A stretch of 64,000 nt of DNA from [Clostridium] viride DSM 6836 (GTDB lineage Bacteria; Bacillota; Clostridia; Oscillospirales; Oscillospiraceae). Of the stretch, positions 34,128 to 43,179 are shown piece after piece. Both the position numbers and the translations under genes were made by a program. The notes under the pieces were generated by a model that saw only the letters and a program-made list of their open reading frames with translations, did no database searches and was not told the origin of the DNA. Positions within the stretch are counted from its first letter, which is position 1; every line of letters begins with the position of its first letter. The stretch lies in the NCBI GenBank assembly GCA_000620945.1, contig JHZO01000004.1:434001-498000 (forward strand). The letters run 5' to 3'.

Positions 34128-35429
34128 TTATCGAAGTACTTGCTGTAAAAGGCTAAGGCTTTGCTCGTAGCTGAAGGCTTCGTTGGTACTTTGACACAAG
34201 AACTGATTGATTACATCCATTTTTGAAAGGGCAAAGTCAAGCTTGGGATTGGTTCCTGGTTTATACGCACCAATGGCAACCAAATCCGCGTTTTTATCAT
34301 AGACACTTAAAATATCACGAACCCGCGATGCCAGTTGCTTGTGAGAATCCTCCACTAACTCGGGCATCAGACGGGAAATGCTGGCGTTGATGTCAATGGC
34401 AGGGAAGTGGTTGCCATTGGCTAATTGACGGGAGAGTAAAATATGGCCATCTAAAATACCGCGCACCGTGTCTGAGATCGGTTCGTTTGTGTCGTCACCT
34501 TCCACCAAGACTGTATAGACTCCCGTGATTGATCCGCGTTTGAAGTTTCCGGCGCGTTCCAACAACTTGGGCATTTCCGCATAGATGGAAGGGGTGTAGC
34601 CACGAGCAACCGGGGGCTCTCCGATGGCAAGGCCAATCTCACGCTGCGCCATGGCAAATCGTGTGAGGGAATCCATCATGAGAAGGACATCTAAGCCTTG
34701 ATCCCGGAAGTATTCGGCAATGCCCGTTGCAACGGAAGGGCATTTCATTCGAAGCATGGCAGGCTGATCGGACGTAGCCACCACCAGAATGGACCGGCGC
34801 ATACCCTCTTCTCCCAGATCACGCTGCACGAATTCCAAGACCTCACGTCCTCGTTCTCCAACGAGGGCAATGACATTGATATCCGCCTTTACGTTTTTGG
34901 CAATCATTCCCATGAGGGTACTTTTTCCCACGCCGGAGCCGGCAAAGATGCCAATACGTTGTCCCTTGCCAACGGTGAGAAAGCTGTCGATGGCTTTCAC
35001 GCCAAACTCCATGCGCTCCCGCACCGGAGGGCGAGAAATGGGGTTAATATAGCGCCCCTCGATGGGATAATTGCTGCCCGTGGGAAAGGGGCCCAAGTCG
35101 TCGATGGGCTGGCCCAAAGCGTTAATGATGCGACCACGAAGAAAGGGGCCCATGGGGATGCTTAACTGACGGTTGGTGTTGCGGACAAAGCTGCCAGCAG
35201 ATAGGCCGCTCATGTTGGCGTAGGGCATCAGGAGAATCTGTCCACTTTTTAAGCCGACGACCTCGGCCAACACCTGCGTTCCCGATTCCCCGTTATAGAT
35301 GCGGCAAATATCACCCACGGCCGCTCTGCCACCGGAGGCAGTAATCGACATGCCAACGATATTTTCCACCTTACCGGTTCGGCTAAAGGTGTCCGCCTGT
35401 TGTACCATAGGGATCAGTTCTCGAAACAT
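34128..35429 (-). CDS. fliI: Flagellar export ATPase FliI
   Basis: A 433-residue F1-beta-like ATPase, with Walker A GIFAGSGVGKSTLMG, a catalytic GERGREV and Walker B DVLLMMDSLTRFA. It powers or assists the unfolding and loading of export substrates with FliH and FliJ. ATG 35429 is preferred, with GAGG 8 bases upstream; a TTG extension at 35453 begins at the fliH stop codon. The length is normal. Confidence 0.95.
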   Translation of the reverse strand: MFRELIPMVQQADTFSRTGKVENIVGMSITASGGRAAVGDICRIYNGESGTQVLAEVVGLKSGQILLMPYANMSGLSAGSFVRNTNRQLSIPMGPFLRGRIINALGQPIDDLGPFPTGSNYPIEGRYINPISRPPVRERMEFGVKAIDSFLTVGKGQRIGIFAGSGVGKSTLMGMIAKNVKADINVIALVGERGREVLEFVQRDLGEEGMRRSILVVATSDQPAMLRMKCPSVATGIAEYFRDQGLDVLLMMDSLTRFAMAQREIGLAIGEPPVARGYTPSIYAEMPKLLERAGNFKRGSITGVYTVLVEGDDTNEPISDTVRGILDGHILLSRQLANGNHFPAIDINASISRLMPELVEDSHKQLASRVRDILSVYDKNADLVAIGAYKPGTNPKLDFALSKMDVINQFLCQSTNEAFSYEQSLSLLQQVLR

Positions 35430-35453
35430 AGGGGTTACCTCACAGTTGGGCAA

Positions 35454-36281
35454 TCAAAACTCCGTATTCTGCACATAAGGGTCCGAGAGCAAGTCACGGA
35501 TGTTGGAAAGCTGGGTAGAGACACTGGCATCAATAATTTCATCCGGCATTTCAATCATACAAGTGCCGGATTCCTCTTCGGCCAGGGGGATGATTTTCAC
35601 TTGGTCGGAAAGCGCACCAAGTGCGGCGGTGAGGTTCGGTGAAATGTTTGCAAAAGACTTAGCATCGCATCCGGCGATATAGATGTGAACCCATTCTTTG
35701 CGTCGGAGTTTCTCGGTGGCTCGTGTGATCATCCGGGAGATGATTTCCCCGCTGTTCTTTAAACTAACTCGAATGATCTTTTCCGCGATGGCAATCGAGA
35801 GGTCACGAAGTTCCACTTTGGACTGTTCCAGCAGGTCCTCCTGTGCTGCGCTGGCTTTGTCTAAAAACCCTCTCACATCGCGGGCTAACTGCTCTGCCTG
35901 CTGGGCACGTTGTGCCTGCGTTTCCGCGAGCGCGTGGGAGATTCCATCGGCATAACCGGCTCGAAATCCCTCTTCGTGTGCGCTGGCTCGTATCTGCTCA
36001 CATTCCACTTGCATGTCTTGGCGAGCCCGGGCCAGCAGCTCCTCGGCCTCCTGTCTCGCTGCAGCCAAAATGGAGTCGGCTTGCAAGGAGGCAAAGTCAA
36101 TGGTTGCTTGGTTGTGTGAGGGAGCGGGGGAGGGTTCCGGCACTTGGGTGCGATCGACATCTTGATCCAAAGCTTCATCCGAAGGGAAGGGAACCTTGGC
36201 TTCTAAACTCCACCCCTCGGCATCGGGAAATTGATATGAAGTAGCCTTCGGATTGATGATACGCTTTAGAATACTAGGCAA
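35454..36281 (-). CDS. fliH: Flagellar assembly protein FliH
   Basis: A 275-residue export-ATPase regulator with a long alanine/glutamate-rich coiled coil (about 70-150) and a C-terminal FliH/HrpE domain (about 155-270). The start is TTG 36281, inside the fliG 3' end (8-bp overlap), with AAAGGA upstream. It binds FliI and the C ring. The order fliG-fliH-fliI is the usual one. Confidence 0.9.
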   Translation of the reverse strand: MPSILKRIINPKATSYQFPDAEGWSLEAKVPFPSDEALDQDVDRTQVPEPSPAPSHNQATIDFASLQADSILAAARQEAEELLARARQDMQVECEQIRASAHEEGFRAGYADGISHALAETQAQRAQQAEQLARDVRGFLDKASAAQEDLLEQSKVELRDLSIAIAEKIIRVSLKNSGEIISRMITRATEKLRRKEWVHIYIAGCDAKSFANISPNLTAALGALSDQVKIIPLAEEESGTCMIEMPDEIIDASVSTQLSNIRDLLSDPYVQNTEF

Positions 36282-37383
36282 TGATATCGTCCTTTCCGCT
36301 CTTCAAGATAATCAGTTCGCCTTTTTCCTCTAGCTCACGAATGATGCCGACGATGCGCTGTTGCGCCTCTTCCACATCACGCATACGAACGTTGTTGGTG
36401 ATTTCCAAATCGTCGCGGATATTCTGCGCCATACGGGTTGACATGTTGGTAAATAGCTTGTTGGCCACCTCGGCATTGGCAGCCTTGAGGGCCAAGACGA
36501 TGTCTCTGGGATCGCAGTCACGCACAAATCTTTGTACCGAGCGATCGTCCATAGCCACGATGTCCTCGAACACAAACATGCGCTTGCGAATGTCGTCTGC
36601 CAGCTCTGGATTGTAGGAAGACAGACCATCGAAGATGGACTTTTCGCTGGAACGATCGAGGTTGTTCATCATGCTGGCCACATAATCGATGCCGCCAACC
36701 TTGACGTTGGCATTCATGATGATGTTGGAGAACTTTTTCGCCATTTCCGCTTCGATTGTCTTTACTGCTTCTGGCGAAGTACCCTCCATGCAGGCCATGT
36801 TTTCGACCACCTTGATCTGGGATCTCGGCTCAAGTTGTTCCACGACAGAGGCCGCCTTTTGCGGTTCGACGTAGGATAGGATCAGTGCTATGGTTTGCGG
36901 ACGCTCATGCTGCAGTACGGCAAAAAGAGATTTCGCGTCAGCTTTGTCCAAGAAATGGAAGGTGCGGTTTTTGAGGGATTTAGTGAGCTTGGACAGCAGG
37001 TTTGATGCAGCTTGCTCACCAAAGGCCTTCTCCAGAACGGAGCGGGCATATTCAATGCCACCCTCCGTCACGGCCTTGTTCGTCAGACACATTTGATAGT
37101 ACTCGCTGAGCACATCTTCGGTCTGCAGGGAGTCCAAAAAGCCGAGCTGAGCAACCTCTAAAGTCAACTGCTCGATATCCTCTTCATCCATGAACTTATA
37201 GATTTGGGAGGCTTTGTCCGCACCCAAGGAGACAATGACCGCAGCTGCCTTCTGAGCAGAAGTGAGCTGCCGCATTTTTGGATTGGTGTTTGGTTTCGCT
37301 TTACTGCCCGGTGCTTCCGTTGTTTCGAGTGGGATTTCCGGAGCGGAGGAAGGATCGAGCTCACTCTTTTTTGATTTAGGCAC
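36274..37383 (-). CDS. fliG: Flagellar motor switch protein FliG
   Basis: A 369-residue switch protein with the FliG N-terminal domain that binds FliF, the middle domain and the C-terminal torque domain (VAMDDRSVQRFVRDCDPRD, ALKAANAEV). The N-terminal 40 residues are a lysine/proline-rich extension. The start is GTG 37383, overlapping the fliF end by 8 bp, with GGAGGA upstream. Confidence 0.95.
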   Translation of the reverse strand: MPKSKKSELDPSSAPEIPLETTEAPGSKAKPNTNPKMRQLTSAQKAAAVIVSLGADKASQIYKFMDEEDIEQLTLEVAQLGFLDSLQTEDVLSEYYQMCLTNKAVTEGGIEYARSVLEKAFGEQAASNLLSKLTKSLKNRTFHFLDKADAKSLFAVLQHERPQTIALILSYVEPQKAASVVEQLEPRSQIKVVENMACMEGTSPEAVKTIEAEMAKKFSNIIMNANVKVGGIDYVASMMNNLDRSSEKSIFDGLSSYNPELADDIRKRMFVFEDIVAMDDRSVQRFVRDCDPRDIVLALKAANAEVANKLFTNMSTRMAQNIRDDLEITNNVRMRDVEEAQQRIVGIIRELEEKGELIILKSGKDDIIA

Positions 37384-39001
37384 GCTGCTGATCCTCCTCT
37401 CGAAGCCAACTCTTTAACATGAAGGCTGCAATTTCAGGATTTTCCTCGGCAAATTGACGTATGGTTTTCCGAAGCTCCATGCTTTTTTCTGTTTTAATAT
37501 TCATGATATCCAAGCCAGGCGACTCGGCATGAGCAGCCGGGAAGGCATTGGGTTCATCAAACAGAGCCGAGAGTTCTTGGGATAGTTTTTTCTTTTTCTT
37601 CTTGCGAAGGACCAGGAGAACAGACAGAAGAACAAGAAGAAGGGCAAGACCACCCGCTGCGGCATACAATACCCAGGCCGGGAAGGGAAGATCATTGGCA
37701 CCAGGCAAAATGCCGGGTGTGGTTTCACTATAGAACGGACCCAGATAGATTGAAATTTTATTCGCTTGCACATCTGGGGTGATTCCGGCTGCTCGAGCAA
37801 TGTGAGCCATCAAGTCATCCCGATTCAGGCCCTTCACCGTATCACTGTTTAGGGTGACGGAAACCATGAGATCGGAGACCACACCAGCCCAACGCTCCAC
37901 TTGATCCTTCTGCGTGTTCACGTTGTAATTAGTGGTACCACTGTCCCGAATATAGGGCTCGTTTCCGTTGACTTGCGCATTGTTTTGCATATACGTGCTG
38001 ATATCCGAATTTGTAGTGGTGCCTGCCACGCCACCGGTGGTATTGTTTTGATCACGAACGATCTCTCGGTCGTATACTTGCGATCCGATGATGCCTCGCC
38101 CGTTGGTACTGCCGTCGGCCGCCCAAGTCGGTTCCGTATAGGTCGTCTTTTCGCCGACACTATGGCTGACATCCACGGTGCTATTGACGGCTACGCGGAT
38201 GTTTTGGTCGCCAAAGAGTGGGGAGAGAACCTGCAAAATCTGGTTGCGGACGGAGCGGTTCACTTCGTCTTCCAGTTGTAGCTTTAACATAGAAGCATCC
38301 AGCGTGCTTCCCACGCTACCGGATGCGCTGCCGCTGTAGGTGTTCCCCAGGGAGTCGGAAATGGCAATGTTACTAATGTCCAGACCCTTCACCGATCGGG
38401 CGATCAGGTTGCGGATCGCATCTGCCTGTTGGTTCGAAAGGGAAGAGCCTCCACTCATCGTAACCATCACCGAGGCAGAAGCCGAAGTCATAGAACTGCT
38501 GTCTAAAATATATCGCCGATCCTCTTCCGGAACGATGGTAACCACCGCATCCTTCACGCCGTCCAGGCAACGAATGACCGCGGCCATGCGATCCTGAAGA
38601 TCCTGAAGATAGGCCATGTTTCGATCCGACTCGGTGGACATGGAGTTCACGGCAGATCGATAGGTTTCATAAGCAAATCCAGACTTGGGGTACCCTTGCA
38701 TCAGCAGGGTGGCCTTCAGTTTGGATTCCATTTGTGAGGGGACCATAATGGTGTCACTGCCCTCCATGCGGTATTCCGTGACCCCATTTTCCTCTAAATA
38801 GGAGACAATGGCACGGGCTTCCTCATTGGATAAACCGGTAAATAGTACCGTATAGGGCCTGTTGGCAAGAACCAATGCGGCAATGATTGCAACAGCTAAC
38901 ACGATTATGACTGAGCCGCACAGAAGAAGGCGGACCTTTTTATTCATCGATAGAAAAAAACCCTTAACCTTCGCCCAAAGGTCCTTAACGTTCGCGTTCA
39001 A
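37376..39001 (-). CDS. fliF: MS-ring protein FliF
   Basis: A 541-residue ring protein with an N-terminal membrane helix (about 23-45), ring-building domains (about 50-220), a variable periplasmic-side loop, a second membrane helix (about 437-460) and a C-terminal FliG-binding tail. The start TTG 39001 has GGGGGGT 5 bases upstream, and the only in-frame stop (TAA) is 6 bases before. FliF nucleates the basal body. Overlap with fliG is 8 bp. Confidence 0.94.
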   Translation of the reverse strand: MNANVKDLWAKVKGFFLSMNKKVRLLLCGSVIIVLAVAIIAALVLANRPYTVLFTGLSNEEARAIVSYLEENGVTEYRMEGSDTIMVPSQMESKLKATLLMQGYPKSGFAYETYRSAVNSMSTESDRNMAYLQDLQDRMAAVIRCLDGVKDAVVTIVPEEDRRYILDSSSMTSASASVMVTMSGGSSLSNQQADAIRNLIARSVKGLDISNIAISDSLGNTYSGSASGSVGSTLDASMLKLQLEDEVNRSVRNQILQVLSPLFGDQNIRVAVNSTVDVSHSVGEKTTYTEPTWAADGSTNGRGIIGSQVYDREIVRDQNNTTGGVAGTTTNSDISTYMQNNAQVNGNEPYIRDSGTTNYNVNTQKDQVERWAGVVSDLMVSVTLNSDTVKGLNRDDLMAHIARAAGITPDVQANKISIYLGPFYSETTPGILPGANDLPFPAWVLYAAAGGLALLLVLLSVLLVLRKKKKKKLSQELSALFDEPNAFPAAHAESPGLDIMNIKTEKSMELRKTIRQFAEENPEIAAFMLKSWLREEDQQRA

Positions 39002-39040
39002 GCATTACCCCCCTAACTATACTATGCTCAACCTGTGACA

Positions 39041-39343
39041 TCAGAGATTGATCCGCATGAGCTCATTATAAGACTCAAGTGCCTTTGAGCGGAGTTGCAC
39101 CAAAAGCTCCACCGAAGTCTGTGCTTTGGTGGATGCAATCGTAAGTTCCGCCGGGTTATCCAGCTGGCCCGTTGCAAGTAAATACTCCACATGATTCTTT
39201 TCGGCATCGGTTTCCTTCACATTCTCAATGGCGTGTTGGAACAAATCCGAGAACATCCCGGTGGGATCCGTTGCTGGCGACTTGGTGCCCTCAAAAGCAC
39301 CTTTTGGACTGAGGGGAAGGATTCCTTGAATTGGTGTAAACAT
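39041..39343 (-). CDS. fliE: Rod-MS ring adaptor FliE
   Basis: A 100-residue protein of FliE size, with the family C-terminus (LTIASTKAQTSVELLVQLRS, AYNELMR-like). It links the MS ring to the rod and is the first export substrate. It follows flgC and precedes fliF. Confidence 0.92.
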   Translation of the reverse strand: MFTPIQGILPLSPKGAFEGTKSPATDPTGMFSDLFQHAIENVKETDAEKNHVEYLLATGQLDNPAELTIASTKAQTSVELLVQLRSKALESYNELMRINL

Positions 39344-39397
39344 AAAAAAATACCCCCAAATTGGTATGGAAATGAAGAGACTGGCCTTGCAAAAAGC

Positions 39398-39859
39398 TTA
39401 CCGCCCAATCTCCAAACCTTTTGAAATAACCCCTTTCAGGGTATTGAATGCGGTTACACTTGCGGAATATGCTTGTGTAGCCGCCATGGCATCCGTAATC
39501 TCCTTGACCAGATCCACATTCGGGAGGGATACGTACCCTGCAGGGTTAGCATCTGGATGTGTTGGGTCATATACAACCTTAAGTACCGAGGGATCTTCGG
39601 CTATTTCTGAGACAACCACACCACCGGTGGTTTCAAAACCGGAATTGCTAACTGTAACCCCGCGGGCACGAGATAAAGCCATTCGGAATGAATCCCGTCC
39701 ATCCTGAGCCTCCAAAACCACCATTTTACGACGGTAAGGAGCACCATTTTCGGTCCGAGTGGTGTTCATATTGGTGACATTCTCGGAGATGACATCGAGA
39801 CGAAGCTGTTGCGCGGTTAAGCCAGAGCCGACCACGTTGAAGGAACTAAGAAATGACAT
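39398..39859 (-). CDS. flgC: Proximal rod protein FlgC
   Basis: A 153-residue protein with the rod signature (LRLDVISENVTNMNTTRTE) near the N-terminus, PYRRKMVVLE and the C-terminal YVSLPNVDLVKEITDAM segment. It builds the proximal rod with FlgB. AAAGGAG precedes the ATG. Confidence 0.94.
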   Translation of the reverse strand: MSFLSSFNVVGSGLTAQQLRLDVISENVTNMNTTRTENGAPYRRKMVVLEAQDGRDSFRMALSRARGVTVSNSGFETTGGVVVSEIAEDPSVLKVVYDPTHPDANPAGYVSLPNVDLVKEITDAMAATQAYSASVTAFNTLKGVISKGLEIGR

Positions 39860-39898
39860 GCGAACACTCCTTTATTTGTAGAAAGGCCACCGGCTACC

Positions 39899-40294
39899 TT
39901 AGCCACGAATGGCGGCCCGCAAAGTGGCGTAGTCTGTTGAAATGGCAGTCATCGCATATTGCAATTGAAAGGCATTTCGACTCAATTCAACGGCCTGTTC
40001 CGTGGCGTTTACGCTGTTTCCGTCCATTCTTGCACGTTCGGAAGTGGTTTCATGCATTTGAGGGGCTGCGCTTCGAATGACCTCGCGATAGGATGCGGAG
40101 GCTTGTTGGGAAGAAGAAACGGAGCGGAGTCGCTCCCGCAGTGTATCTTCAAACGTAACGTACTTTGCTTTGTAACCCGGTGTTTCGACGTTTGAGATGT
40201 TGCCCAATATAGCACTTTGCTTTGTCCAAAGAAAGCGCATGGACTGTTCGAGCAAGAGCGCGGAGTTGCTTGTTTGCCAATCCAATTGTCTCAC
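39899..40294 (-). CDS. flgB: Proximal rod protein FlgB, first gene of the fla/che operon
   Basis: A 131-residue rod protein with the motif ILGNISNVETPGYKAKYV and a C-terminal NAFQLQYAMTAISTDYATLR coil. The start codon is GTG 40294 and lacks a clear ribosome binding site. It heads the 26-kb leftward operon; a strong sigma-A promoter is about 100 bp upstream. Confidence 0.92.
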   Translation of the reverse strand: MRQLDWQTSNSALLLEQSMRFLWTKQSAILGNISNVETPGYKAKYVTFEDTLRERLRSVSSSQQASASYREVIRSAAPQMHETTSERARMDGNSVNATEQAVELSRNAFQLQYAMTAISTDYATLRAAIRG

Positions 40295-40395
40295 CTACGC
40301 ATTTCAATTTGATAAAACTTGCAGAAAGGAAAAAAGAAACCTTAGGGTACCTTGGCCGATTCTATCATCTTGCATAGCACTCTAAAGTAAATCCT

Positions 40396-40424
40396 ATTAT
40401 AATCGGAGTAGAAAAAAAAGGCAA
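40396..40424 (-). promoter_or_regulatory. Sigma-A promoter of the fla/che operon
   Basis: Read leftward: TTGCCT (40419-40424), a 17-bp spacer and a perfect TATAAT (40396-40401). The leader to flgB is about 95 bases and contains a palindromic AAGGTACCCTAAGG near 40345. The rest of the 40295-40633 gap is AT-rich with no gene seen. No sigma-D-type element was found here. Confidence 0.75.
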
Positions 40425-40633
40425 TCGGTTTAGTCGAAATTTGTCTACTTGTTGCAGACAAATATTTATATGGAAGAAAAAGTGTTAAAATGGACGAAAA
40501 TGAAAGAAAATAGTAACTTTGTATATTTAGTTAATACAAAAGGAAATAAGAATGTAACTTTATTTGACGCATCGTTTCGTCAAAATGACATGAGATGAGG
40601 ATATTCTGAACGGAAAAAACGGAACAAAGAATA

Positions 40634-40677
40634 GAAAAAAAGTAGCAACAAACGAATCAAAACGATCGTGTTGCTAC
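40634..40677 (-). terminator. Terminator after csrA
   Basis: A 9-bp stem (GTAGCAACA arms at 40642-40650 and 40669-40677) with an 18-base loop is followed on the minus strand by a run of T. It ends the flgM-to-csrA transcript about 18 bp past the csrA stop. Confidence 0.85.
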
Positions 40678-40694
40678 ATTTTTAGTATAAAATC

Positions 40695-40943
40695 TTATTC
40701 TGTTTCACTGGTGCCCACAACTTCTTCCAGAAAGGAGAGAAACTCTTGAGGAGGAAGAGCTTCTTGTGCAGCTTCTCGATTGACCGTTGCGGCTCCTAGA
40801 AGTTCGGAACGCAAGATGGAGTATGTTTTCGGTGCCTCAATCGCAAGACGGACGCGTCCACCCGAATCCACAGAGACCACGGTCACCTGAATGTCTTCCC
40901 CGATTTGGAGAGATTCGCCTGGCTTTCGCTGCAGGATTAACAT
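40695..40943 (-). CDS. csrA: RNA-binding translational regulator CsrA
   Basis: An 82-residue CsrA with the conserved start [20 protein letters not shown] and the [19 protein letters not shown] core. CsrA binds GGA loops in leaders and, in Bacillus, represses flagellin translation until FliW captures it. The C-terminal tail is slightly longer than usual. It overlaps fliW by 7 bp. Confidence 0.95.
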   Translation of the reverse strand: MLILQRKPGESLQIGEDIQVTVVSVDSGGRVRLAIEAPKTYSILRSELLGAATVNREAAQEALPPQEFLSFLEEVVGTSETE

Positions 40944-41392
40944 TTGCTTTCAGCCTCCCTTGCTCCAAACTCGGAAAGCGGGTGCCGCATTTCATATTCT
41001 GCCGTATCCAAGATCACTTGCATGCAAGTGCGGGTGTCGTCGTTGATCACGACGGGACACTTTAAGTTGACGGTGCTGTCCGATACCGGTTGCCGCACCA
41101 CACACAGAACATAGTAGCAAAGTTCTTCGCTTTGCGTCACGGACAAAGCTTGCAATTCCACTGCCGGAAGAATGGGGGCGTAGTCGGGCTTGAGCGAAAA
41201 GGGATTCATGACCACAAAGGCAAGGGAGGGGGTGCTTACACTTTGCAGACAGAGTAGGGTGGCTTCGCTTCCCGCAAAGGGAAGAAGAAGAAATTGATGC
41301 TCCTCTTCAAATCCAAAAAGACCATCTGGAAAAGTGAGGATATCCTTTGGGTCATATTCAATTTCTCCAAAGTATTTGGTATTTGTCAGCAA
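40937..41392 (-). CDS. fliW: Flagellar assembly factor FliW
   Basis: A 151-residue FliW with the family N-terminus ([33 protein letters not shown]). It binds flagellin and CsrA in a partner switch. The start is TTG 41392, with GGAGG 7 bases upstream. csrA follows with a 7-bp overlap, as in many Firmicutes. Confidence 0.93.
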   Translation of the reverse strand: MLTNTKYFGEIEYDPKDILTFPDGLFGFEEEHQFLLLPFAGSEATLLCLQSVSTPSLAFVVMNPFSLKPDYAPILPAVELQALSVTQSEELCYYVLCVVRQPVSDSTVNLKCPVVINDDTRTCMQVILDTAEYEMRHPLSEFGAREAESKC

Positions 41393-41405
41393 ATTGAATC
41401 CTCCG

Positions 41406-42014
41406 TTAAGCCTGGGTATTCACAGGCTGATAGTCCGGGTCGGCAGAAGGGGGTACGTAAATGGGCCCACCTATGTATTTGATTAAGACGTCTGGATGCT
41501 GTGCGACGGAAATCTCAATATCCCCGGGAATAAAGTTGAAGTCTCCGTTGCCAATTCGCCAGTCGAAGTTGAGTTTATCCATTTCATAGCGGATCTGGAT
41601 TTCTCCCTTATCCCAGCTAATCTCAGGCCCCGTGGTGGGTAAAAACTGAATGCCAACATTAATTTTAAGGTCTTTATTTTGCGCTTCTTCGGCAAACTTG
41701 GTCACAAGTTCTTCTCCAATCTTTGCATTGAGGAGCAGTTGCCCCTGACGAGCATAGGTGGCAGTGGCTTCATAGGCAGCTTGCTGACCAGCATCAGCGG
41801 AATTCTTTATGGTAGTGGGTAAGGTAGGACAAATGGAGTTCCGCGCCTCAAATGTATCGATATTAACGCGAATGGGCCGACTTTTGATATTCAGTCCACC
41901 CTTGTCACGGGAAATCTCCATTTCCACCGTGCTACGGACTTGTTCCATGCGAGGGGGGGTTACCTTTAAATCCAGTTCAATAGGGACGGTCGTAATTTCA
42001 ATCAGCGGATACAT
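41406..42014 (-). CDS. YviE-like flagellar-locus protein (DUF6470 type)
   Basis: A 202-residue protein between flgL and fliW, the position of Bacillus yviE. It contains PIELDLKVTPPR, EMEISRDKGG and PTTGPEISWDKGEIQIRYEM. It looks beta-rich and has no signal peptide. The function is not established. AAGGGAG precedes the ATG. Confidence 0.75.
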   Translation of the reverse strand: MYPLIEITTVPIELDLKVTPPRMEQVRSTVEMEISRDKGGLNIKSRPIRVNIDTFEARNSICPTLPTTIKNSADAGQQAAYEATATYARQGQLLLNAKIGEELVTKFAEEAQNKDLKINVGIQFLPTTGPEISWDKGEIQIRYEMDKLNFDWRIGNGDFNFIPGDIEISVAQHPDVLIKYIGGPIYVPPSADPDYQPVNTQA

Positions 42015-42051
42015 CGTTTGCGAAACTCCCTTCCAAATAGTATATAGGAGG

Positions 42052-43158
42052 TTAATTCATATAGTCAATTAATGATTGGGAAAGAATGCTGTTTCCAACC
42101 TTAAGTGCGGAATTATAGCAGTACTGGGCCCAGGAAAAGTCGGTGATCGCATCAGCCAAGTCCACCTGTTCGAGGCTTAAGATTTGCTCATTCAAGGTAT
42201 CCGCCGTGGCAACCAGGCGCTCCTTGTTCTCATTCAAATAATCGGCTTCCCCATCCATGTGTGTCCATTTGTTGGTTAACTCCGAAAGAGACGTTTTCAG
42301 CTTATCGGTTAAGCGGGAGGCTTTGGTTTGATCCTCACTGGAAGAGTATTCTCCTGACTCCGCATCGCAACGTTTGTAAATGTCGGAGAGATTCTTGATG
42401 AGGGAGACAGCATTCTTGGGATCGCCATCCTTATCGGTTCCGAATCCCAAAATGGCAATGCCGGAAATGGAGGCGTTAAAGACACTAGCGGCATTTAACT
42501 TACCGTTGTTGTCGTTGGAGAGTCCTGCGCCAATGTCAACATACACGGTTTCATAGGTCATTTGTGCCAACTTCGCGTAGTCAGGATTCGCCGCATAATA
42601 GGTTCCCCAGGCACTGCTAGGGTCGGCCTCACTGGGATTGGGGGGCGTTCCTTCCGGAGCGTTCGGCATTCCGGTGTCCACCGAGATCCCTTGGAAGAGC
42701 AAGCCACCGGTATCACTCCAGGAAAAAGGGGCTTTGTCGGCATTGCTTCCTGCAAAAATGAAGGTGTCGGCATATTGTGCGTTCAAGGTTTGCACAATGG
42801 ACTTTGCCGTCGTGTTGAGCACCTCGCCCAAGGGCTGGCGCCCTGCAGCCGTAGCATCCGATTCGCCTCGAAGTGCCACATCTTTTGCAGCTTGTTCCAG
42901 CAAGCTCTTGGCGGTTCCCACCGAGGTCCAAGCCGACTCATATTTGCTGATGAGAGCCGTGCTGTTGGTAATCTGGTCATTGGTGCGGGAATATAAGCGG
43001 CGCAGCTTAAAGGCCTGGGTGGCAGCCGCGGGGTCTTCCGCGTAGCTATTGAAGTTGCGCTGGGATAAGACTTTGCTGCGCGCAGAATCCAACTGATTGG
43101 CCGTGCGCATCAAACTGGATTTATAGTTGAGTAGGGTTCCGTTGGTTGTCACTCGCAT
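42052..43158 (-). CDS. flgL: Hook-filament junction protein FlgL
   Basis: A 368-residue flagellin-like junction protein, with coiled ends: the N-terminal MRTANQLDSARSKVLSQRNF and the C-terminal LEQVDLADAITDFSWAQYCY. It joins the FlgK zone to the filament. It follows flgK by 21 bp, with AAGGAGG before the ATG. Confidence 0.92.
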   Translation of the reverse strand: MRVTTNGTLLNYKSSLMRTANQLDSARSKVLSQRNFNSYAEDPAAATQAFKLRRLYSRTNDQITNSTALISKYESAWTSVGTAKSLLEQAAKDVALRGESDATAAGRQPLGEVLNTTAKSIVQTLNAQYADTFIFAGSNADKAPFSWSDTGGLLFQGISVDTGMPNAPEGTPPNPSEADPSSAWGTYYAANPDYAKLAQMTYETVYVDIGAGLSNDNNGKLNAASVFNASISGIAILGFGTDKDGDPKNAVSLIKNLSDIYKRCDAESGEYSSSEDQTKASRLTDKLKTSLSELTNKWTHMDGEADYLNENKERLVATADTLNEQILSLEQVDLADAITDFSWAQYCYNSALKVGNSILSQSLIDYMN

Positions 43159-43179
43159 GCTCGTAAGACCTCCTTCCTC

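Noticed and set aside
40295-40640. c-di-GMP riboswitch in the flgB leader
   Set aside because: No conserved GEMM elements are seen; only a short palindrome near 40345.
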